This document shows, piece after piece, positions 33,214-38,631 of a stretch of DNA of 38,631 bases. The notes below the pieces were generated by a model. The model was not told the origin of the DNA. It did no database searches and worked only from the letters and a program-made list of their open reading frames with translations. Location of the stretch: NCBI RefSeq assembly GCF_900113275.1, contig NZ_FOOU01000021.1, positions 13,160 through 51,790 on the forward strand, given 5' to 3'. Position numbers and translations under genes: made by a program. The DNA comes from Neptunomonas qingdaonensis (lineage in GTDB: Bacteria > Pseudomonadota > Gammaproteobacteria > Pseudomonadales > Balneatricaceae). The stretch's first letter is position 1. The number at the start of each line of letters is the position of its first letter.

Positions 33214-33972
33214 CTACCTTTGCATTGACCCTTCCTGAAGCAGCTCACGTACTCGCCAAGCGGCTAATAACATGGATGCGAGGCTGCCATAAAGATTGAT
33301 TAAAATCAGACCTGCTGAACCAGCATCATCCGAATGTTGATAATTAACATGTGCTCTATCGACAATAAAACTATCGATGGACGCGAGTGTTCCACCACAG
33401 CCAGTTATCAGCTGTTTAATCACAAGGTAGTGTTTTTTCCCGGGAGATAACAATAAAGAGCGTTCTGTCAATGTTGCGATGACTGACAAATCGTGCTCCT
33501 GCGGATCAGGAACAACTTTTAGATTTTTCAGAAGCTGGTAACACAAGTTTTCGACGAGTGACTTCATTTGTTGTACTGCTACATCCGGGCTTTTAAGCAC
33601 CAATTCAGATGCACTTGACCAAACGGCATGTAGCTTTTCTTCATCAATGAGTGGATAAGCGGAGCCGACAGATGCAGAACCTTGTTCACCTTGCGGTGCG
33701 ATTTTGTCTAAAAAAATCTGAAACTGCTCAACTACATAGGCCTTTCTGTCCTCATGTGAAGCGTAGTTATATCGCATGCTATGCCATAAACCAGGTAAGT
33801 CAGCATGCTCTATAACCATTTTTGGGACAATTTCACTGGTCTCAGGCAGCCCCATAAAATATTGCCGCAACTTATGATAATCTGACTCATTGACGTTACG
33901 GCCCGTCACATGCGCAACGAGCAAGTTTCGCAAATAAACGGCTCTCGGGTAAACCTTACTGGTATCGCTCAT
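33214..33972 (-). CDS. Abi_C-like (abortive infection C-terminal type) protein
   Basis: This 252-residue soluble protein is not a close match to anything I know. The C-terminal half (about 120-245) follows the pattern of the abortive-infection C-terminal domain (PF14355 type): VENLCYQLLKNLKVV, a middle LTERSLLLSPGK, KQLITGCGGTLASIDSFI, then VDRAHVNYQHS where the family has an R-N...HG-type motif, and NLYGSLASMLLAAWRV. The N-terminal half has SMRYNYASHEDRKAYVVEQF, like the sY-x-x-R-x-F-x-x-EF segment of such proteins. The R-N/HG motif is diverged. No toxin domain or partner gene is visible. Alternatively it may be a housekeeping relative. The ATG at 33972 lacks a strong Shine-Dalgarno. Confidence 0.5.
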   Translation of the reverse strand: MSDTSKVYPRAVYLRNLLVAHVTGRNVNESDYHKLRQYFMGLPETSEIVPKMVIEHADLPGLWHSMRYNYASHEDRKAYVVEQFQIFLDKIAPQGEQGSASVGSAYPLIDEEKLHAVWSSASELVLKSPDVAVQQMKSLVENLCYQLLKNLKVVPDPQEHDLSVIATLTERSLLLSPGKKHYLVIKQLITGCGGTLASIDSFIVDRAHVNYQHSDDAGSAGLILINLYGSLASMLLAAWRVRELLQEGSMQR

Positions 33973-34105
33973 ATTCCCTCATGAGTTATATAAAAGGATT
34001 TATTCATAGCATAGTACTGCATCATGATGAACACTTTCTCAGTTCTACTCTGTGCTTCAGTATAAAGCAGGAAAACTATTTATACAGCAATCCTGCATGG
34101 CCACT

Positions 34106-35020
34106 TCATACTGACAAAATATCAATCATTTCAGGCATATGGTTATTTTCCGCCCCACTTTGCATGGCGGGATTGATTCCATGCCGATAACCTACTTCCA
34201 GGGATTTAAAGTCAAACAACTCGGCATCCGCCAGATGGGAAGGCACAACATTTTGTAATGACCTGAACATTGTTTCTATTCGGCCCGGCGACTGCTTATC
34301 CCACGCTTGCAGCATCTCTTTTATTATTTGACGCTGTAACCCATCTTGTGAGCCACATAAATTGCATGGAATAATAGGAAATTCTCTTAACTCAGCATAC
34401 TCCGCTATATCCTTTTCCCTGGCATAGGCCAGCGGCCTGATGACCATATTTTTCCCGTCATCAGAGACCAATTTGGGAGGCATCCCTTTTAATTTCCCGC
34501 CATAAAACATGTTGAGAAAAAATGTCTCAAGGATATCATCGCGATGATGTCCTAACGCTATTTTATTAGCGCCGATCTCTTCTGCAAAACCGTATAAGGT
34601 TCCGCGACGCAAACGAGAGCAAAGTGCGCAGGTCGTTTTACCTTCGGGTACCACGGACTTAACAACAGAGTAGGTATCACGTTCAACAATATGAAACGGC
34701 ACACCAACAGACTCCAGGTACGCAGGTAATACGTGTTCAGGAAAACCCGGTTGCTTTTGATCTAAATTCACCGCGACCAGCTCAAAAGAGATAGGCGCAT
34801 TACGTTGTAAATTCATCAAAATATCCAGCATGGCATAAGAGTCTTTACCACCGGATAAACACACCATGATTTTGTCACCGTCTTCAATCATATTGAAGTC
34901 AGCTATCGCTTTACCCATCTCCCGACGCAGACGTTTCTGAAGCTTATTCATGCGTAGCTTCATTTTTTTATCCAAACTTACATCGGTATCAATCTGTTCA
35001 GTCATCAGTGCAAAATTCAT
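34106..35020 (-). CDS. ttcA: tRNA 2-thiocytidine biosynthesis protein TtcA
   Basis: TtcA puts sulfur on cytidine 32 of tRNA. The 304-residue sequence has the PP-loop ATP motif SGGKDS (56-61), the iron-sulfur cysteines C131/C134 (TCALC) and C219/C222 (PCNLC), [11 protein letters not shown] and [11 protein letters not shown]. The N-terminal [24 protein letters not shown] is typical. The start is uncertain: ATG 35020 and ATG 35005 both lack a good Shine-Dalgarno; the second is closer to the family start. Sulfur is normally supplied by IscS. Monocistronic, minus strand. Confidence 0.94.
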   Translation of the reverse strand: MNFALMTEQIDTDVSLDKKMKLRMNKLQKRLRREMGKAIADFNMIEDGDKIMVCLSGGKDSYAMLDILMNLQRNAPISFELVAVNLDQKQPGFPEHVLPAYLESVGVPFHIVERDTYSVVKSVVPEGKTTCALCSRLRRGTLYGFAEEIGANKIALGHHRDDILETFFLNMFYGGKLKGMPPKLVSDDGKNMVIRPLAYAREKDIAEYAELREFPIIPCNLCGSQDGLQRQIIKEMLQAWDKQSPGRIETMFRSLQNVVPSHLADAELFDFKSLEVGYRHGINPAMQSGAENNHMPEMIDILSV

Positions 35021-35104
35021 AGGTTGTTAAAAAAGGGGAATTATAAAAGCGCTCAGTATAACGAAAAGATAATCACTGCCCCAATCTATTTTCAGAACAA
35101 TAAA

Positions 35105-35134
35105 AAAACCCCCAGCTTTTATACTGGGGGTTTT
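35105..35134. terminator. Terminator of the RTX adhesin gene
   Basis: CCCCCAG (35109-35115) and CTGGGGG (35124-35130) form a stem around 8 nt. On the minus strand it is followed by seven T residues, 18 nt after the adhesin stop. The TTTT on the plus side makes weak two-way action possible. Confidence 0.9.
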
Positions 35135-35151
35135 ATGTAGCAGCGCATCAA

Positions 35152-38100
35152 TTAGTCAACGATCAACTGATTATTGTCGAGTAACTGAAGAATAATATCT
35201 GCATCAGTCTGGACGCCAGCATTTAGCTCTGTGACACCATTGAGGGTTATCACTTGATCTGCATTAGAGCCTGTGGCATCAATCCCTCCATCAGATTTTA
35301 TGTAGACAACCGTGTTACCGGCAGATTCCTCAAAATGCAGGTATTGATCAAGCGTCGTATCAGTTTCTCCCTGCAGCAAATCACTGAGATCCAGAACGTC
35401 TTTTTCATCGCCGGCCGTGTTATAAACAGCAAAATCAGTAACGACATCATTACTTGATGCGGTTCCTTCAGACCAGATAAAGAGGTCATCTCCGTCACCA
35501 CCTGTGAGAATATCGTTTCCAGCACCACCGAGTAACTGATCCTCGCCTGCTGTGCCTACCAGCGTATCATCCTGATCTGTACCCGCGATGCGATTTTGCT
35601 GGATAACATTTAATGTCAATACACCCACATCAGTATCACCATCTGAATCAACGACCGTGTAACTGAATGCTTCATCTGAAGGCAGCGATTGGTTCTCTCC
35701 TGCCTGATAGCTATAACTACCATCCTGCATATCAAGAACAAGCAAACCTCCTTTGTCTGTAGATACAGTAATCACTGATCCTGAAACAGAAGTTCCATCG
35801 CTATCCACCTGATCGGTCACTGGATTATACGTGTAATCAATGCCATCAACTGTCACAAGCTGCATATAACCGCCGTCCGCGCCAAAACCGGCCCCCAGTG
35901 CTAGCAGACCGCCGGCCAACAAATTGCCCTGGAAAGGCTCTGCAACAATAGTACTCTGAAGCGTAGATTCTAACTGGCTGAGGTCACTCACAATAATTGC
36001 AGTGGCAGCCTGAGAAGTCTTACCATTGTAAGCAATTGAATTCAGGTTTGATGCGGTTACACCTGTTCCCATCCCTAGCGCTAACGAATTAATCTCATTG
36101 GTATTTAAGAAATTTTCCCAGATTGTCTTTTCAGCAGACTGGATACCATCATCTGAATTACCTCCACCAGATTGATTAGTGAGTCCGTTAGTGTTCCCGT
36201 CGCTTCGGTTAGGTACACCGTCCGAGAAGAAGTAAGAAATATTCTGAGCTTCAACCAACTTGCCCGGATCAGTGAAAGCATCCATCGCCTGCGCCAACGC
36301 AGCATCATAGTTAGTAGAGCCACCGTCAGATAAACTAGCAATAATGGTTTTGGCTGTTGCTATATCTACCCAAAGCGCCTGCTGCTCGTCTGCCGTGGAG
36401 GAAAAAGTAACTATGCGAACTTTTACATCACCATTATCTGCATAACCATCCAGCAAAGCATTCATCGACTGCTGGGCAATCTCTAACCGGCTGTACTCGT
36501 CGGTACTATTGGGTTTAAGAACGCCTGAGTCCCAACCCATACTTCCAGACACATCAATCACAAGAAGCAAATTGGTATCAGTCTCAGTAATGACAATATT
36601 TTGTGCTGCTGAATTACTCGCCTCAGGCGAATCATCCTCAACACTGACATTAATGGTTGCCTGGCTAGTATTACGCCCATCGGAAATGTCTACACCAAAT
36701 CCAAGATTTTGAACATTTTCAGAAGCCGCATCTGAGTGATCAATCGGCGCTTGAAGGTCTACCGTATAATTAACCGTATGACTGGCACCACTACTAGTAA
36801 CCGTTGATAGGCTGACTGTCATGACAACATCCCCTGCTGCGGTCGATCCGGTGAGTACCTGAGTGCCCGCACTCCAAGTCCATGACACCGACTCGCCACC
36901 AGAGGTAATTCCTGAGGGACCTGTCAACGCAACCGTGAATGCAGAGCTATCTGCATCAACAAAACTGAGGGTGCCCATGCTAGTCGCGCTATCGGTTGTA
37001 TCAGGCGTACCGAGAGTATCAACCAACCCGTCGGACAAGCCTTCTTCAGACACCGAAATACTGGACGGTGCTGTAATTTGAGGAGTATCACCGAAGTCAC
37101 GCGACACATTTAGATGAACCGTACCCGATGTTACATCTCCATCGCTATCTTGCATTGTGTAAATAAAGCTTTCAGTAAGCGCATTGACCAATGCGGGGTC
37201 GGCTACATAAGAATAGTTTCCGTTTTCCATATTAATGGTCAACATACCATTATTGTCAGTCGTCACAGTAAATGATTTATCGCTACTGACTGTTCCACCT
37301 GAGCTATTAGTGACAACCAGAGTGTCTGTGCTATAGCTATACACTTCACCATCTATTTCGATGGTACGAACATACCCATAACCATCGGCACCAAAACCGC
37401 CTACAGCCAGTGAACCAAACAAGTTTCCGACTGTAGGCTCTGCAATAGTTTCAAGAAGTATATCGGTCAGGTTAGACCCAGCAGCAGTCGCATCAAGTGC
37501 AGGACGCTCCTGACTATCCACACCGTTGTAAGCAACAGGCTCAAGTTTCGCCAAACTCGCACCACCGAAACCAATCGCATAGGAATCAATAGTATTGCTG
37601 ACAAGGAAAGACTCCCATTCAGCTTGCTCAGCACTTTGTATTCCAACATCCGGATTAGTGGTACTACCCGCGCCAATCGTACCATCCGGATTTACCCATG
37701 CAGTAGGTGCGCCATCCGAGATGAAGTATGAGACATTATCCCCGCCTGTAATTTTCCCATTCGTTTCAGCGAAGGCGGTCTGAGCTTCCTGCAACGCCGC
37801 ATCGTAGTTAGTCCAACCACCCATATCGCTATTAGTTAGTGCATTAATATAAGCAATAGCTGCACTACCACTGATCCAGCCAGCGTCACTCGGTGTATTT
37901 GAACTCGTAGAGAAAGTAACCAACTGCACTGCGACTTCACCAATTGCGGTATAAGCCTGTAACATATTAACCAAAGCAGATTTCATTTCTGTCAGGTTGC
38001 TACCACTCATACTCCCTGAGAAATCCATTACCAACATCACGTTGGTTTGAGCTTCTGGTATAACAATTGAGTCGTAAATATCTCCACTGACAGGCCTGTC

Positions 38101-38631
38101 ATCCTCTATATTCACGACGAAAGTATTGGTATCGGTATTCAGTCCGCTATCTGAAACAGACACACCAAAATTCAGGGACAAAATATCCTCAGCACTGTTA
38201 ATCGGGTGATCAACAGGGGCTTTCAAATCTATCGTATATTCAACAGAGTGGTTACCACCTGAAGTCGGAACAACAGTCCCCAAACTAACGGTCAAAACAA
38301 CAGTACCTGATGGAGTACTACCCGTGAGAACCTTCGAACTAGCATCCCAATCCCAGCCCACTGTCTCGTTATTAGATAATAGACCGGCAGGCCCACTAAG
38401 AACAATATCGAAAGCAGTATCGTCCTGATCAGTAAAGTTTAAGGTACCCACTACAGATGCAGAGTCCGTTGTATCTACGGGTGTACCGCTATTATCTGCC
38501 AGACCTTTGAACAGACCTTCTTCAGAAACTGATACTGGATCAGGTGTGGTGATGCTTGGTGTATTGTCATTATCAACAATTGTGCTGACAACACTGTTGG
38601 CGCTGGCATCTGCCGCGATGTTTTCAAAGTT
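35152..38631 (-). CDS. Large RTX-type adhesin with VWA domains, type I secreted (C-terminal part)
   Basis: The frame stays open to the window edge, so only the last 1159 residues are visible and the start is outside. Two modules of 491 residues each follow (SVSEEGL, T1SS-143-type repeat with GTL-N/S-F...ED-D/S-P, then a VWA domain, then an Ig-like stretch ending in DSDGD). Each VWA keeps the metal-binding D-x-S-x-S (DFSGSMS near 38025; DVSGSMG near 36558). The C-terminus has RTX glycine repeats (GGAGNDILTGGDGDDLF, about 35475-35545) and a type I secretion target region ending LDNNQLIVD. It is probably a cell-surface adhesin for biofilm. The exporter genes are not in the window. Confidence 0.92.
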   Translation of the reverse strand, partial: NFENIAADASANSVVSTIVDNDNTPSITTPDPVSVSEEGLFKGLADNSGTPVDTTDSASVVGTLNFTDQDDTAFDIVLSGPAGLLSNNETVGWDWDASSKVLTGSTPSGTVVLTVSLGTVVPTSGGNHSVEYTIDLKAPVDHPINSAEDILSLNFGVSVSDSGLNTDTNTFVVNIEDDRPVSGDIYDSIVIPEAQTNVMLVMDFSGSMSGSNLTEMKSALVNMLQAYTAIGEVAVQLVTFSTSSNTPSDAGWISGSAAIAYINALTNSDMGGWTNYDAALQEAQTAFAETNGKITGGDNVSYFISDGAPTAWVNPDGTIGAGSTTNPDVGIQSAEQAEWESFLVSNTIDSYAIGFGGASLAKLEPVAYNGVDSQERPALDATAAGSNLTDILLETIAEPTVGNLFGSLAVGGFGADGYGYVRTIEIDGEVYSYSTDTLVVTNSSGGTVSSDKSFTVTTDNNGMLTINMENGNYSYVADPALVNALTESFIYTMQDSDGDVTSGTVHLNVSRDFGDTPQITAPSSISVSEEGLSDGLVDTLGTPDTTDSATSMGTLSFVDADSSAFTVALTGPSGITSGGESVSWTWSAGTQVLTGSTAAGDVVMTVSLSTVTSSGASHTVNYTVDLQAPIDHSDAASENVQNLGFGVDISDGRNTSQATINVSVEDDSPEASNSAAQNIVITETDTNLLLVIDVSGSMGWDSGVLKPNSTDEYSRLEIAQQSMNALLDGYADNGDVKVRIVTFSSTADEQQALWVDIATAKTIIASLSDGGSTNYDAALAQAMDAFTDPGKLVEAQNISYFFSDGVPNRSDGNTNGLTNQSGGGNSDDGIQSAEKTIWENFLNTNEINSLALGMGTGVTASNLNSIAYNGKTSQAATAIIVSDLSQLESTLQSTIVAEPFQGNLLAGGLLALGAGFGADGGYMQLVTVDGIDYTYNPVTDQVDSDGTSVSGSVITVSTDKGGLLVLDMQDGSYSYQAGENQSLPSDEAFSYTVVDSDGDTDVGVLTLNVIQQNRIAGTDQDDTLVGTAGEDQLLGGAGNDILTGGDGDDLFIWSEGTASSNDVVTDFAVYNTAGDEKDVLDLSDLLQGETDTTLDQYLHFEESAGNTVVYIKSDGGIDATGSNADQVITLNGVTELNAGVQTDADIILQLLDNNQLIVD
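35475..35545 (-). other. RTX calcium-binding nonapeptide block
   Basis: GGAGNDILTGGDGDDLF gives about two GGxGxDxLx repeats, preceded by GTDQDDTLVGTAGEDQLL. They bind calcium and help the secreted C-terminus fold outside the cell. Confidence 0.85.
35587..37059 (-). repeat. Adhesin module 2
   Basis: Second of two 491-residue (1473-bp) units; edges are approximate. Order: SVSEEGL, GTLSF repeat, VWA with DVSGSMG (near 36558), a GFGADGGY segment, then the beta-rich DGSYSYQ and DSDGDTD. It is joined to the RTX nonapeptide block. Confidence 0.75.
37060..38532 (-). repeat. Adhesin module 1
   Basis: First of the two visible units; edges are approximate. It begins SVSEEGL and continues GTLNF, VWA with DFSGSMS (near 38025), GFGADGYGY, NGNYSYV and DSDGDVT. 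Residues before it (NSVVSTIVDNDNT) look like the end of yet another repeat, so more copies probably lie outside the window. Confidence 0.75.

Noticed and set aside
1-38631. CRISPR array, prophage, insertion sequence, integron or attachment site next to the tRNA genes
   Set aside because: No regularly spaced repeats, transposase or integrase genes, and no copy of a tRNA 3' end elsewhere that I could see.

Overview
The window reads as chromosome of a marine-type, sulfur-oxidising gammaproteobacterium. Gammaproteobacterial housekeeping genes (syd, alaA, htpX, epmC, ttcA, a DUF2058/YaiL gene) sit beside a complete thiosulfate-oxidising sox cluster and a large RTX adhesin gene. Coding density is high, base composition is moderate to slightly AT-rich, and there is no phage, insertion sequence, integrase or CRISPR array. 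An Oceanospirillales-like host (the Neptuniibacter/Amphritea type) is my inference from gene content; no rRNA is present to confirm it.

Layout. 1-300: a minus-strand tRNA operon, Asp(GTC) then Val(TAC), behind a strong promoter with a GC-rich discriminator. 500-7600: syd, a Tag-like DNA glycosylase overlapping msrB, alaA, an unknown 122-aa protein, an HDOD signalling protein, a DEDDh exonuclease overlapping a methyltransferase gene, and htpX. 7700-12500: a small membrane protein, glutathione reductase, exonuclease III, a tandem universal stress protein, and a sulfur-sensing pair (a duplicated DUF2892 membrane protein and a YgaV/BigR-type ArsR repressor). 12600-20700: a Pat-type protein acetyltransferase, two related tiny acidic proteins, a LysE exporter, a DUF2058 protein and a Cache-PAS-GGDEF-EAL protein.

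20900-24900: an SH3-domain secreted protein faces a copper-delivery operon (unknown membrane protein, Sco, PCuAC); then epmC and a lipoprotein with a tryptophan-rich repeat. 24969-31854: soxC-soxD-soxX-soxY-soxZ-soxA-soxK-soxB, all minus strand. SoxYZ carries the sulfur substrate, SoxAX with SoxK attaches it, SoxB releases sulfate and SoxCD oxidises the sulfane sulfur. No sox regulator or soxV/W is in the window. 32300-35000: an ECHDC3-like enoyl-CoA hydratase-fold protein without its catalytic glutamates, an Abi_C-like protein, and ttcA. 35152 to the end: the C-terminal 1159 residues of a type I secreted adhesin with two nearly equal 491-residue modules, each holding a von Willebrand A domain.

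Best leads for something new: the Abi_C-like gene at 33214-33972, the Sco-coupled unknown gene at 21765-22247, the duplicated DUF2892 protein with its palindromic promoter element, the W-repeat lipoprotein, and the twin acidic small proteins. I found no clear new multi-gene system. Several gene starts were moved from the longest reading frame because a Shine-Dalgarno sequence and family length point elsewhere; the reasons are given in each entry.
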